Origin: Palaemon carinicauda
Taxonomy: Eukaryota > Arthropoda > Malacostraca > Decapoda > Palaemonidae
NCBI RefSeq assembly: GCF_036898095.1
Contig: NC_090744.1
Span: forward strand, 13,454,143-13,518,142
Reading direction: 5' to 3'
Length of the DNA: 64,000 nt
Part shown: in pieces, positions 23,216 through 35,941 of the stretch
Position numbering within the stretch: position 1 is the first letter of the stretch
Layout: the number at the start of each line of letters is the position of its first letter
The notes under the pieces: generated by a model
What the model saw: only the letters and a program-made list of their open reading frames with translations
The model's database searches: none
Told to the model about the DNA's origin: nothing
Translations under genes and position numbers: made by a program

Positions 23216-23703
23216 GGGTCACTCAGATCTCATTTTTTTAAAAATAAGGGTGTTTGCATCCGTTCATATCGTGTCTCTGTCCCTTCCTCTGCCTACTTGA
23301 AAAAGACGACGCAGACGAAGACGACGCACACGAAGACGATGAAGATGAAGACCACGAAGACGACGGAGACGACGACGAAGGTTCTATCATTTTTTGAAAA
23401 TAGGGCTCCCCAGGTTTCATTTTTTTTAAAAATAAGGGTGTTTGCATCCGTTCATATCGTCTCTCTGTCCCTTCCTCTGCCTACTTGAAAAAGACGACGC
23501 AGACGAAGACGACGCACACGAAGACGATGAAGACGAAGACCACGAAGACGACGGAGACGATGACGAAGGTTCTATAATTTTTTGAAAATAGGGCTCCCCA
23601 GGTTTCATTTTTTTCAAAATAAGGGTGTTTGCATTCGTTCAAATCGTCTCTCTGTCCCTTCCCCTGCCTACTGGAAGAAATTATCCTAGCTATCCACTTT
23701 CGA

Positions 23704-23747
<44 letters not shown>

Positions 23748-24446
23748 CTCTTTTTTTATGGGGTCACTCAGATCTCATTTTTTTAAAAATAAGGGTGTTT
23801 GCATCCGTTCATATCGTGTCTCTGTCCCTTCCTCTGCCTACTTGAAAAAGACGACGCAGACGAAGACGACGCACACGAAGACGATGAAGACGAAGACCAC
23901 AAAGACGACGGAGAAGAATACGAAGGTTCTATCATTTTTTGAAAATAGGGCTCCCAGGTTTCATTTTTTTAAAAATAAGGGTGTTTGCATCCGTTCATAT
24001 CGTCTCTCTGTTCCTTCCTCTGCCTACTTAAAAAAGACGACGCAGACGAAGACGATGCACACGAAGACGATGAAGACGAAGACCACGAAGACAACGGAGA
24101 CGATGACGAAGGTTCTATCATTTTTTGAAAATAGGGCTCCCCATGTTTCATTTTTTTTAAAAATAAGGGTGTTTGCATCCGTTCTTATCGTGTCTCTGTC
24201 CCTTCCTCTGCCTACTTGAAAAAGACGACGCAGATGAAGACGACGCAGACGAAGACGACGCACACGAAGACGATGAAGACGAAGACCACGAAGACGACGG
24301 AGACGATGACGAAGGTTCTATCATTTTTTGAAAATAGGGCTCCCCAGGTTTCATTTTTTTTCAAAATAAGGGTGCTTGCATTCGTTCAAATCGTCTCTCT
24401 GTCCCTTCCCCTGCCTACTGGAAGAAATTCCTAGCGATCCATTTTC

Positions 24447-24499
<53 letters not shown>

Positions 24500-24987
24500 G
24501 GGTCACTCAGATCTCATTTTTTTAAAAATAAGGGTGTTTGCATCCGTTCATATCGTGTCTCTGTCCCTTCCTCTGCCTACTTGAAAAAGACGACGCAGAC
24601 GAAGACGACGCAGACGAAGACGATGAAGATGAAGACCACGAAGACGACGGAGACGACGACGAAGGTTCTATCATTTTTTGAAAATAGGGCTCCCCAGGTT
24701 TCATTTTTTTTTAAAAATAAGGGTGTTTGCATCCGTTCATATCGTCTCTCTGTCCCTTCCTCTGCCTACTTGAAAAAGACGACGCAGACGAAGACGACGC
24801 ACACGAAGACTCGATGAAGACGAAGACCACGAAGACGACGGAGACGATGACGAAGTTCTATCATTTTTTGAAAATAGGGCTCCCCAGGTTTCATTTTTTT
24901 CAAAATAAGGGTGTTTGCATTCGTTCAAATCGTCTCTCTGTCCCTTCCCCTGCCTACTGGAAGAAATTATCCTAGCTATCCACTTTC

Positions 24988-25032
<45 letters not shown>

Positions 25033-26496
25033 CTCTTTTTTTTATGGGGTCACTCAGATCTCATTTTTTTAAAAATAAGGGTGTTTGCATCCGTTCATAT
25101 CATGTCTCTGTCCCTTCCTCTGCCTACTTGAAAAAGACAACGCAGACGAAGACGACGCACACGAAGACGATGAAGACGAAGACCACGAAGACGACGGAGA
25201 CGAATACGAAGGTTCTATCATTTTTTGAAAATAGGGCTCCCAGGTTTCATTTTTTTAAAAATAAGGGTGTTTGCATCCGTTCATATCGTCTCTCTGTTCC
25301 TTCCTCTGCCTACTTAAAAAAGACGACGCAGACGAAGACGATGCACACGAAGACGATGAAGACGAAGACCACGAAGACAACGGAGACGATGACGAAGGTT
25401 CTATCATTTTTTGAAAATAGGGCTCCCCAGGTTTCATTTTTTTTTAAAAATAAGGGTGTTTGCATCCGTTCTTATCGTGTCTCTGTCCCTTCCTCTGCCT
25501 ACTTGAAAAAGACGACGCAGACGAAGACGACGCACACGAAGACGATGAAGACGAAGACCACGAAGACGACGGAGACGATGACGAAGGTTCTATAATTTTT
25601 TGAAAATAGGGCTCCCCAGGTTTCATTTTTTTCAAAATAAGGGTGTTTGCATTCGTTCATATCGTGTCTCTGTCCCTTCCTCTGCCTACTTGAAAAAGAC
25701 GACGCAGACGAAGACGACGCACACGAAGACGATTAAGACGAAGACCACGAAGACGACGGAGACGATGACGAAGGTTCTATCATTTTTTGAAAATAGGGCT
25801 CCCCAGGTTTCATTTTTTTAAAAATAAGGGTGTTTGCATCCGTTCATATCGTCTCTCTGTCCCTTCCTCTGCCTACTTGAAAAAGACGACGCAGACGAAG
25901 ACGACGCAGACGAAGACGACGCACACGAAGACGATGAAGACGAAGACCACAAAGACGACGGAGAAGAATACGAAGGTTCTATCATTTTTTGAAAATAGGG
26001 CTCCCAGGTTTCATTTTTTTAAAAATAAGGGTGTTTGCATCCGTTCATATCGTCTCTCTGTTCCTTCCTCTGCCTACTTAAAAAAGACGACGCAGACGAA
26101 GACGATGCACACGAAGACGATGAAGACGAAGACCACGAAGACAACGGAGACGATGACGAAGGTTCTATCATTTTTTGAAAATAGGGCTCCCCAGGTTTCA
26201 TTTTTTTTAAAAATAAGGGTGTTTGCATCCGTTCTTATCGTGTCTCTGTCCCTTCCTCTGCCTACTTGAAAAAGACGACGCAGATGAAGACGACGCAGAC
26301 GAAGACGACGCACACGAAGACGATGAAGACGAAGACCACGAAGACGACGGAGACGATGACGAAGGTTCTATCATTTTTTGAAAATAGGGCTCCCCAGGTT
26401 TCATTTTTTTTCAAAATAAGGGTGCTTGCATTCGTTCAAATCGTCTCTCTGTCCCTTCCCCTGCCTACTGGAAGAAATTCCTAGCGATCCATTTTC

Positions 26497-26549
<53 letters not shown>

Positions 26550-27036
26550 GGGTCACTCAGATCTCATTTTTTTAAAAATAAGGGTGTTTGCATCCGTTCA
26601 TATCGTGTCTCTGTCCCTTCCTCTGCCTACTTGAAAAAGACGACGCAGACGAAGACGACGCAGACGAAGACGATGAAGATGAAGACCACGAAGACGACGG
26701 AGACGACGACGAAGGTTCTATCATTTTTTGAAAATAGGGCTCCCCAGGTTTCATTTTTTTTAAAAATAAGGGTGTTTGCATCCGTTCATATCGTCTCTCT
26801 GTCCCTTCCTCTGCCTACTTGAAAAAGACGACGCAGACGAAGACGACGCACACGAAGACTCGATGAAGACGAAGACCACGAAGACGACGGAGACGATGAC
26901 GAAGTTCTATCATTTTTTGAAAATAGGGCTCCCCAGGTTTCATTTTTTTCAAAATAAGGGTGTTTGCATTCGTTCAAATCGTCTCTCTGTCCCTTCCCCT
27001 GCCTACTGGAAGAAATTATCCTAGCTATCCACTTTC

Positions 27037-27081
<45 letters not shown>

Positions 27082-28718
27082 CTCTTTTTTTTATGGGGTC
27101 ACTCAGATCTCATTTTTTTAAAAATAAGGGTGTTTGCATCCGTTCATATCATGTCTCTGTCCCTTCCTCTGCCTACTTGAAAAAGACAACGCAGACGAAG
27201 ACGACGCACACGAAGACGATGAAGACGAAGACCACGAAGACGACGGAGACGAATACGAAGGTTCTATCATTTTTTGAAAATAGGGCTCCCAGATTTCATT
27301 TTTTTAAAAATAAGGGTGTTTGCATCCGTTCATATCGTCTCTCTGTTCCTTCCTCTGCCTACTTAAAAAAGACGACGCAGACGAAGACGATGCACACGAA
27401 GACGATGAAGACGAAGACCACGAAGACAACGGAGACGATGACGAAGGTTCTATCATTTTTTGAAAATAGGGCTCCCCAGGTTTCATTTTTTTTAAAAATA
27501 AGGGTGTTTGCATCCGTTCTTATCGTGTCTCCGTCCCTTCCTCTGCCTACTTGAAAAAGACGACGCAGACGAAGACGACGCAGACGAAGACGACGCACAC
27601 GAAGACGATGAAGACGAAGACCACGAAGACGACGGAGACGAATACGAAGGTTCTATCATTTTTTGAAAATAGGGCTCCCAGGTTTCATTTTTTTAAAAAT
27701 AAGGGTGTTTGCATCCGTTCATATCGTCTCTCTGTTCCTTCCTCTGCCTACTTAAAAAAGACGACGCAGACGAAGACGATGCACACGAAGACGATGAAGA
27801 CGAAGACCACGAAGACAACGGAGACGATGACGAAGGTTCTATCATTTTTTGAAAATAGGGCTCCCCAGGTTTCATTTTTTTTAAAAATAAGGGTGTTTGC
27901 ATCCGTTCTTATCGTGTCTCTGTCCCTTCCTCTGCCTACTTGAAAAAGACGACGCAGACGAAGACGACGCACACGAAGACGATGAAGACGAAGACCACGA
28001 AGACGACGGAGACGATAACGAAGGTTCTATAATTTTTTGAAAATAGGGCTCCCCAGGTTTCATTTTTTTCAAAATAAGGGTGTTTGCATTCGTTCATATC
28101 GTGTCTCTGTCCCTTCCTCTGCCTACTTGAAAAAGACGACGCAGACGAAGACGACGCACACGAAGACGATGAAGACGAAGACCACGAAGACGACGGAGAC
28201 GATGACGAAGGTTCTATCATTTTTTGAAAATAGGGCTCCCAGGTTTCATTTTTTTAAAAATAAGGGTGTTTGCATCCGTTCATATTGTCTCTCTGTCCCT
28301 TCCTCTGCCTACTTGAAAAAGACGACGCAGACGAAGACGACGTACACGAAGACGATGAAGACGAAGACCACGAAGACGACGGAGACAATGACGAAGGTTC
28401 TATCATTTTTTGAAAATAGGGCTCCCCAGGGTTCACTTTTTTAAAAATAAGGGTGTTTGCATCCGTTCATATCGTCTCTCTGTCCCTTCCTCTGCCTACT
28501 TGAAAAAGACGACGCAGACGAAGACGACGCACACGAAGACGATGAAGACGAAGACCACGAAGACAACGGAGACGATGACGAAGGTTCTATCATTTTTTGA
28601 AAATAGGGCTCCCCAGGTTTCATTTTTTTCAAAATAAGGGTGTTTGCATTCGTTCAAATCGTCTCTCTGTCCCTTCCCCTGCCTACTGGAAGAAATTCCT
28701 AGCTATCCAATTTCGACT

Positions 28719-28776
<58 letters not shown>

Positions 28777-29264
28777 GGGTCACTCAGATCTCATTTTTTT
28801 TAAAATAAGGGTGTTTGCATCCGTTCATATCGTGTCTCTGTCCCTTCCTCTGCCTACTTGAAAAAGACGACGCAGACGAAGACGACGCACACGAAGACGA
28901 TGAAGATGAAGACCACGAAGACGACGGAGACGACGACGAAGGTTCTATCATTTTTTGAAAATAGGGCTCCCCAGGTTTCATTTTTTTTAAAAATAAGGGT
29001 GTTTGCATCCGTTCATATCGTCTCTCTGTCCCTTCCTCTGCCTACTTGAAAAAGACGACGCAGACGAAGACGACGCACACGAAGACGATGAAGACGAAGA
29101 CCACGAAGACGACGGAGACGATGACGAAGGTTCTATCATTTTTTGAAAATAGGGCTCCCCAGGTTTCATTTTTTTCAAAATAAGGGTGTTTGCATTCGTT
29201 CAAATCGTCTCTCTGTCCCTTCCCCTGCCTACTGGAAGAAATTATCCTAGCTATCCACTTTCGA

Positions 29265-29309
<45 letters not shown>

Positions 29310-29810
29310 CTCTTTTTTTATGGGGTCACTCAGATCTCATTTTTTTAAAAATAAGGGTGTTTGCATCCGTTCATATCGTGTCTCTGTCCCTTCCTCTGCC
29401 TACTTGAAAAAGACGACGCAGACGAAGACGACGCACACGAAGACGATGAAGATGAAGACCACGAAGACGACGGAGACGACGACGAAGGTTCTATCATTTT
29501 TTGAAAATAGGGCTCCCCAGGTTTCATTTTTTTTTAAAATAAGGGTGTTTGCATCCGTTCATATCGTCTCTCTGTCCCTTCCTCTGCCTACTTGAAAAAG
29601 ACGACGCAGACGAAGACGACGCACACGAAGACGATGAAGACGAAGACCACGAAGACGACGGAGACGATGACGAAGGTTCTATAATTTTTTGAAAATAGGG
29701 CTCCCCAGGTTTCATTTTTTTCAAAATAAGGGTGTTTGCATTCGTTCAAATCGTCTCTCTGTCCCTTCCCCTGCCTACTGGAAGAAATTATCCTAGCTAT
29801 CCACTTTCGA

Positions 29811-29867
<57 letters not shown>

Positions 29868-31112
29868 CTCTTTTTTTTATGGGGTCACTCAGATCTCATT
29901 TTTTTAAAAATAAGGGTGTTTGCATCCGTTCATATCATGTCTCTGTCCCTTCCTCTGCCTACTTGAAAAAGACAACGCAGACGAAGACGACGCACACGAA
30001 GACGATGAAGACGAAGACCACGAAGACGACGGAGACGAATACGAAGGTTCTATCATTTTTTGAAAATAGGGCTCCCAGGTTTCATTTTTTTAAAAATAAG
30101 GGTGTTTGCATCCGTTCATATCGTCTCTCTGTTCCTTCCTCTGCCTACTTAAAAAAGACGACGCAGACGAAGACGATGCACACGAAGACGATGAAGACGA
30201 AGACCACGAAGACAACGGAGACGATGACGAAGGTTCTATCATTTTTTGAAAATAGGGCTCCCCAGGTTTCATTTTTTTTAAAAATAAGGGTGTTTGCATC
30301 CGTTCTTATCGTGTCTCTGTCCCTTCCTCTGCCTACTTGAAAAAGACGACGCAGACGAAGACGACGCACACGAAGACGATGAAGACGAAGACCACGAAGA
30401 CGACGGAGACGATGACGAAGGTTCTATAATTTTTTGAAAATAGGGCTCCCCAGGTTTCATTTTTTTCAAAATAAGGGTGTTTGCATTCGTTCATATCGTG
30501 TCTCTGTCCCTTCCTCTGCCTACTTGAAAAAGACGACGCAGACGAAGACGACGCACACGAAGACGATGAAGACGAAGACCACGAAGACGACGGAGACGAT
30601 GACGAAGGTTCTATCATTTTTTGAAAATAGGGCTCCCCAGGTTTCATTTTTTTAAAAATAAGGGTGTTTGCATCCGTTCATATCGTCTCTCTGTCCCTTC
30701 CTCTGCCTACTTGAAAAAGACGACGCAGACGAAGACGACGCACACGAAGACGATGAAGACGAAGACCACGAAGACGACGGAGACAATGACGAAGGTTCTA
30801 TCATTTTTTGAAAATAGGGCTCCCCAGGTTTCACTTTTTTAAAAATAAGGGTGTTTGCATCCGTTCATATCGTCTCTCTGTCCCTTCCTCTGCCTACTTG
30901 AAAAAGACGACGCAGACGAAGACGACGCACACGAAGACGATGAAGACGAAGACCACGAAGACAACGGAGACGATGACGAAGGTTCTATCATTTTTTGAAA
31001 ATAGGGCTCCCCAGGTTTCATTTTTTTCAAAATAAGGGTGTTTGCATTCGTTCAAATCGTCTCTCTGTCCCTTCCCCTGCCTACTGGAAGAAATTCCTAG
31101 CTATCCAATTTC

Positions 31113-31172
<60 letters not shown>

Positions 31173-31660
31173 GGGTCACTCAGATCTCATTTTTTTAAAA
31201 ATAAGGGTGTTTGCATCCGTTCATATCGTGTCTCTGTCCCTTCCTCTGCCTACTTGAAAAAGACGACGCAGACGAAGACGACGCACACGAAGACGATGAA
31301 GATGAAGACCACGAAGACGACGGAGACGACGACGAAGGTTCTATCATTTTTTGAAAATAGGGCTCCCCAGGTTTCATTTTTTTTAAAAATAAGGGTGTTT
31401 GCATCCGTTCATATCGTCTCTCTGTCCCTTCCTCTGCCTACTTGAAAAAGACGACGCAGACGAAGACGACGCACACGAAGACGATGAAGACGAAGACCAC
31501 GAAGACGACGGAGACGATGACGAAGGTTCTATCATTTTTTGAAAATAGGGCTCCCCAGGTTTCATTTTTTTCAAAATAAGGGTGTTTGCATTCGTTCAAA
31601 TCGTCTCTCTGTCCCTTCCCCTGCCTACTGGAAGAAATTATCCTAGCTATCCACTTTCGA

Positions 31661-31707
<47 letters not shown>

Positions 31708-32407
31708 CTCTTTTTTTATGGGGTCACTCAGATCTCATTTTTTTAAAAATAAGGGTGTTTGCATCCGTTCATATCGTGTCTCTGTCCCTTCCTCTGCCTA
31801 CTTGAAAAAGACGACGCAGACGAAGACGACGCACACGAAGACGATGAAGACGAAGACCACAAAGACGACGGAGAAGAATACGAAGGTTCTATCATTTTTT
31901 GAAAATAGGGCTCCCAGGTTTCATTTTTTTAAAAATAAGGGTGTTTGCATCCGTTCATATCGTCTCTCTGTTCCTTCCTCTGCCTACTTAAAAAAGACGA
32001 CGCAGACGAAGACGATGCACACGAAGACGATGAAGACGAAGACCACGAAGACAACGGAGACGATGACGAAGGTTCTATCATTTTTTGAAAATAGGGCTCC
32101 CCAGGTTTCATTTTTTTTAAAAATAAGGGTGTTTGCATCCGTTCTTATCGTGTCTCTGTCCCTTCCTCTGCCTACTTGAAAAAGACGACGCAGATGAAGA
32201 CGACGCAGACGAAGACGACGCACACGAAGACGATGAAGACGAAGACCACGAAGACGACGGAGACGATGACGAAGGTTCTATCATTTTTTTGAAAATAGGG
32301 CTCCCCAGGTTTCATTTTTTTTCAAAATAAGGGTGCTTGCATTCGTTCAAATCGTCTCTCTGTCCCTTCCCCTGCCTACTGGAAGAAATTCCTAGCGATC
32401 CATTTTC

Positions 32408-32468
<61 letters not shown>
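22002..32468. repeat. Satellite 2 (187 bp monomer with GACGAAGAC core and poly-T insert units)
   Basis: Units carry AAAATAGGGCTCCCCAGGTT, AAAAATAAGGGTGTTTGCAT, CTCTCTGTCCCTTCC, CTGCCTACTTGAAAAAGACG, then about 75 bases of GACGAAGACGAC-type purine/C repeat ending GAAGGTTCTATCATTTTTTG. Identical motif positions recur at 187-base steps (22478, 22665, 22852, 23039). In one frame the core would encode a D/E-rich run and in the opposite strand a Ser run, but each unit carries stops, so no gene is called. Long-range copies at offsets of 2050, about 2398 and 7956 bases show nested higher-order duplication. Confidence 0.97.
23160..23212. repeat. Poly-T tract in satellite 2 (first of about twelve)
   Basis: Poly-T of 45-60 bases follows GGAAGAAATT..CTAGC.ATCCA.TTTCGACT and precedes (ATA or CTC..ATG)GGGTCACTCAGATCTC. 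Other tracts start near 23707, 24451, 24992, 26501, 27041, 28722, 29268, 29815, 31118, 31665 and 32412. Each replaces the GACGAAGAC core of a unit, giving two alternating flank types: ATTCCTAGC without ATC, and ATTATCCTAGC with a CTC interruption. Confidence 0.9.
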
Positions 32469-32472
<4 letters not shown>

Positions 32473-33047
32473 GTGAGAATTAGATGATGGTTTCCATTTG
32501 GTCTTTGGGTTGAACACTGCTCAATTTATTGAATTCGTAAACAGAATCGGTGTAGGCCTATTTATCATAATTGACTTAAGAGAAGTAAGATAAACATATT
32601 AAATTTAGATGTTGACGCCATGAACATGAGTAATAAGTAGAAAGGTAAAATCTAAATTTGTTATACACATTACTCCTATGAAGTTAAACTTATTCTACGA
32701 TGTACAGTACATACTGTAGTCTACGATGTACATAAGAAGGAGAGACAAAGTGGGTCCTGTACATAGTCTACGGTGTACATAGGATACGATGTACATAGGA
32801 TGAACTTTTTAAGGGATTGTCCAAGATAACTCAAACTATAATGTTGGATTTTCCTTTTCATTACATATATTAATCCTCTTATTTTTTCGTTTCCTTTCCT
32901 CATTGGGCTATTTTCTTTATTGGAGCCCCTGGGCTTATAGCATCTTGCTTTTCCAACTAGGGTTGTAGATGTATGAATGTGCCAGAAATGTATCAATCTT
33001 TAGTGACTTTAAATTTGTATGTAACTGATTAAATTTGAATTTTACAG
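32469..33047. other. Unique AT-rich sequence after satellite 2
   Basis: The array ends in poly-T at 32468 and unique DNA starts with AAATGTGAGAATTAG. Short recurrences of TACGATGTACAT occur at about 32700-32800. A family 1 dispersed repeat lies at 32878-32972. Confidence 0.5.
32878..32972 (-). repeat. Dispersed repeat family 1, copy D (partial, reverse)
   Basis: TTTCCTTTCCTCATTGGGC, GGAGCCCCTGGGCTTATAGC and TTTTCCAACTAGGGTTGTAG are the reverse complement of the family 1 core seen at 4.4 and 42.6 kb. Confidence 0.8.
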
Positions 33048-33139
33048 GTGCTGTTTTAACCTTGAAGTTACGGACGGAGAGCTTCGAACTGCATCATTGG
33101 AGATTAAACTCAAAAACCTTTGTGGTGACTTAATTTAAG
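33048..33139 (+). other. Candidate 92-bp exon
   Basis: The acceptor is TTTGAATTTTACAG ending at 33047, with a branch-point-like TAACTGATT upstream. The donor is AAG followed by GTGAGAATA from 33140. Two of the three frames are open for about 28 codons and then reach a stop near the 3' end (one beginning CCFNLEVTDGELRTASLEI, the other AVLTLKLRTESFELHHW). Either frame continues in phase from the 36-bp block at 4883-4918 if the two are spliced. I recognise neither peptide. GC content is higher than in the flanks. It could be a terminal coding exon, an untranslated exon or a long non-coding RNA exon. Confidence 0.4.
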
Positions 33140-34645
33140 GTGAGAATAACATGATTCTTTCAACTTCAAAAGATAATTAACAAAATTAAAGTTTAATCTT
33201 GAGTAATATTTAAGATGAGAACAAAGCTAGTATTAAGTTTCTATAGCCATTAACAATTACGAACAAAGTGAATATTTAATTCATGATTTTCAAAGTGTTT
33301 GTGTAATCATAATTGTGAGGAAGGATTTTAAACTGTTAAAAATTCCCATAAAACTATGGTAAAAATCCTGGAATAAATGTTGCCAGGCATTTAACCTTTT
33401 TAAAGACAAATATATTGACGTAAAGCAGTGATATTACGGTCACCAACCCGTAAAAAATAATGATAAAATAGGGTATAAATTACGGTCACCTGTATTATAC
33501 TGAAATACAGCTGAGAACTATATTTAAAGGAGAATTTCTGATTAAAATTAGTTTTTTAACTGTAGTTTTAGGACTATTGTAATATTGGTGTATATTTTGA
33601 AGGAAATTGGGGTATCTATATAATGTCTTTGGTATTTTATTTTGATTTAGGTATGTTATTATAATTAATATGTAGGCTACATGGTAACCTTCACCAAAAT
33701 TAGTTTTCTTTCATAATGATTTGTATAAAGTTTGTCTTAGTTATGATTTTATTTCCAAAATCTTGTTTGCCATTTAGTCTAGCTGTACAATGATGATAAT
33801 GTTGTTACTATTCTTAAATATTTCATTTTTTCCTTATTTCCTTTCCTCACTGGACTATTTTCCCAGTTGGGGCCCCGGGGGCTTATAACATTCTGCTTTT
33901 CCAACTAGAGTTGTAGCTTAGCATTTAATAATAATAATAATAATAACAACAACATTGGAAGGTTTGTTGTCAGTAGAGTAACTTCATCTAGGTGTATGGC
34001 ATAATAGGTTGAATATTTTGACGCTGCATTTGTTAGCCAACAAAACAGTATTTATAATCAGTGGTTTATATTAAAACAATGTGTTTAAAGTGTGACACTT
34101 TAGCCACACTCTTAACTATGGTTGATTATTCATTGGATAAATATAAATGTTAACATTGAGCAGCTATATGTTAAAAGGATTTAGATTATAACTATCCCAT
34201 AAGGTGCGTTCACACGGACGGACACTGTTGCCAGTTAACAATGGGAAGCAGAAAGAAGAGCTGGTGACGTCAATAAAGAGTACCAGGGGGGGGGGAGTAA
34301 ATTCAGTGCCCATGTTCGTACTCTTCGGGAGAACTCGATGGACGGAGTTACTTATTTACCAGATGAACTTTAGCTGTTGGTTAATTAGGTTCCACTTGCC
34401 CTGTAAACATGGTTATTTGTAATTCTGTTACGAGAGAAATCTGCCATTGGGATCCGATAGAAGAGAAACAGAGTTGCTAATCGAATTTAATCGAAGGACC
34501 CATGCTGATGAAACTAAAACAGATGTTTCAAGGCAGAAATAAACGTGTAGAGGCAATGTATAAAATAACGCCAGAACGTCAGAGAAGTTGATTATCTGTT
34601 ACTGGTTTAGAAGTCAAAAAAGAAAATTCAATCCAGTCGCGGTCA
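33140..34645. other. AT-rich sequence, no gene recognised
   Basis: Only a reverse copy of dispersed repeat family 1 (33830-33953) is recognisable. The 72-codon frame at 34204-34422 spans a poly-G run and shows no protein character. GTGCGTTCACACGG at 34204 could be a transposon terminus, but no partner was found. Confidence 0.45.
33830..33953 (-). repeat. Dispersed repeat family 1, copy E (reverse) with (TTA)n head
   Basis: TTATTTCCTTTCCTCACTGG, GGGGGCTTATAACATTCTGC, TTTTCCAACTAGAGTTGTAG and then AATAATAATAATAA: the whole family 1 order reversed, including its trinucleotide head. Confidence 0.8.
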
Positions 34646-34647
34646 AT

Positions 34648-34777
34648 GCAGGGAGAGAGAGAGAGAGAGAGGAGAGAGGAGAGAGAGAGAGAGCCTTACT
34701 TATTGCCTTATTCTATGTTTGGGTTCCCCCAGATCCCTCAGTGTGAGGCACCTCGTATATCCACCAGAGAGTTGCAT

Positions 34778-34818
<41 letters not shown>

Positions 34819-34897
34819 CTTACTTATTGCCTTATTCATTGCCATATTCTATGTTTGGTTCCCCCAGATCCCTCAGTGTGAGGCACCTCGTACATCC

Positions 34898-34936
<39 letters not shown>

Positions 34937-35034
34937 AGAGAGAGAGAGAGCCTTACTTATTGCCTTATTCTATGTTTGGGTTCCCCCAGATCCCTCAGTG
35001 TGAGGTACCTCGTATATCCACCAGAGAGTTGCAT

Positions 35035-35080
<46 letters not shown>

Positions 35081-35174
35081 TTACTTATTGCCTTATTCAT
35101 TGCCATATTCTATGTTTGGGTTCCCCCAGATCCCTCAGTGTGAGGCACCTCGTATATCCACCAGAGAGTTGCAT

Positions 35175-35218
<44 letters not shown>

Positions 35219-35297
35219 TTACTTATTGCCTTATTCATTGCCATATTCTATGTTTGGGTTCCCCCAGATCCCTCAGTGTGAGGCACCTCGTATATCC

Positions 35298-35342
<45 letters not shown>
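34648..35342. repeat. Composite GA-tract / 90-100 bp unit repeat, five copies
   Basis: Five GA tracts of 15-50 bases alternate with a conserved block: CCTTACTTATTGCCTTATTC, an optional ATTGCCATATTC, then CCCCCAGATCCCTCAGTGTG and CACCTCGTATATCCACCAGA, usually ending GTTGCATATGC. Blocks start near 34694, 34816, 34950, 35078 and 35216. The overlapping ERER-rich frames are produced by the GA tracts. Confidence 0.93.
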
Positions 35343-35344
<2 letters not shown>

Positions 35345-35880
35345 ACGCAAATTGGAGACATGGAAAAAGTTGTGGGCTGGTATAGGAGACATTTGCACCC
35401 CCAACTCATGGCGATGATACAAAATGACAGAATCTGTTTCAGTTTTGAGCATCCACGTCTCTCGTATGCCTGAAGAAGCGTTTGGTAAACTTATTAGGTT
35501 CAGTCAGAAAAAGGAATTTGCTGGCCAGCTCTTCCAGGGGAGAATTCGTTTTAGCTTCCCGGGGGAAATTTTATTATTCTGTTTTACTGGAATTGACTTT
35601 TTCCAGTTTTTCCAGGTGTATTGAAATGTCTTTTGTCATGTAGGCAATTATCTTCGATTTTGGCGAAAGCAACTAACATGCGGCAATTGTTATTCTTTTG
35701 GAAATTTCTAGTTAGTTTACGTTTGGTATAATTTTGATATTAAAAATTCGATGTTGGGTTTGTGTAGACTAATAGGACCTTATATAAGATACTAGGTCGA
35801 TTACATTTGCATTTTATTTAATAATGAAATCCATTTACCCATTTACTCTGTCGTTGTAACAGCTTGATTTTATTTTTCAG
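35343..35880. other. Non-repetitive sequence before exon-like block
   Basis: A 66-codon plus frame (35424-35624) occurs, but no domain or splice support is visible. A good polypyrimidine/acceptor ends the stretch at 35880. Confidence 0.4.
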
Positions 35881-35941
35881 ACAAACCATGGTACTGAAGC
35901 AGTTTTGTCGTAGCAGTTGTTAAGAAGAGACTCCTAAAAAC
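35881..35941 (+). other. Candidate 61-bp non-coding exon
   Basis: Acceptor TTGATTTTATTTTTCAG ends at 35880. Donor GTAAGTATT, a near-perfect match to the eukaryotic consensus, starts at 35942. Every frame contains a stop, so it cannot be an internal coding exon. It holds ACAAACCATGG, a fair Kozak context, opening an 11-codon mini-frame. It would suit a long non-coding RNA or a 5' or 3' untranslated exon of the transcript suggested by the blocks at 4883 and 33048. Confidence 0.45.

Noticed and set aside
22007..32330. Dozens of 60-226 codon frames with Ser-rich, Lys/Thr-rich or poly-Phe content
   Set aside because: All are reflections of the 187-bp satellite and its poly-T tracts, and they repeat at the monomer period with stops in each unit.
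34204..34422. 72-codon plus frame
   Set aside because: It crosses a poly-G run, has no splice or start support and its composition is unremarkable.
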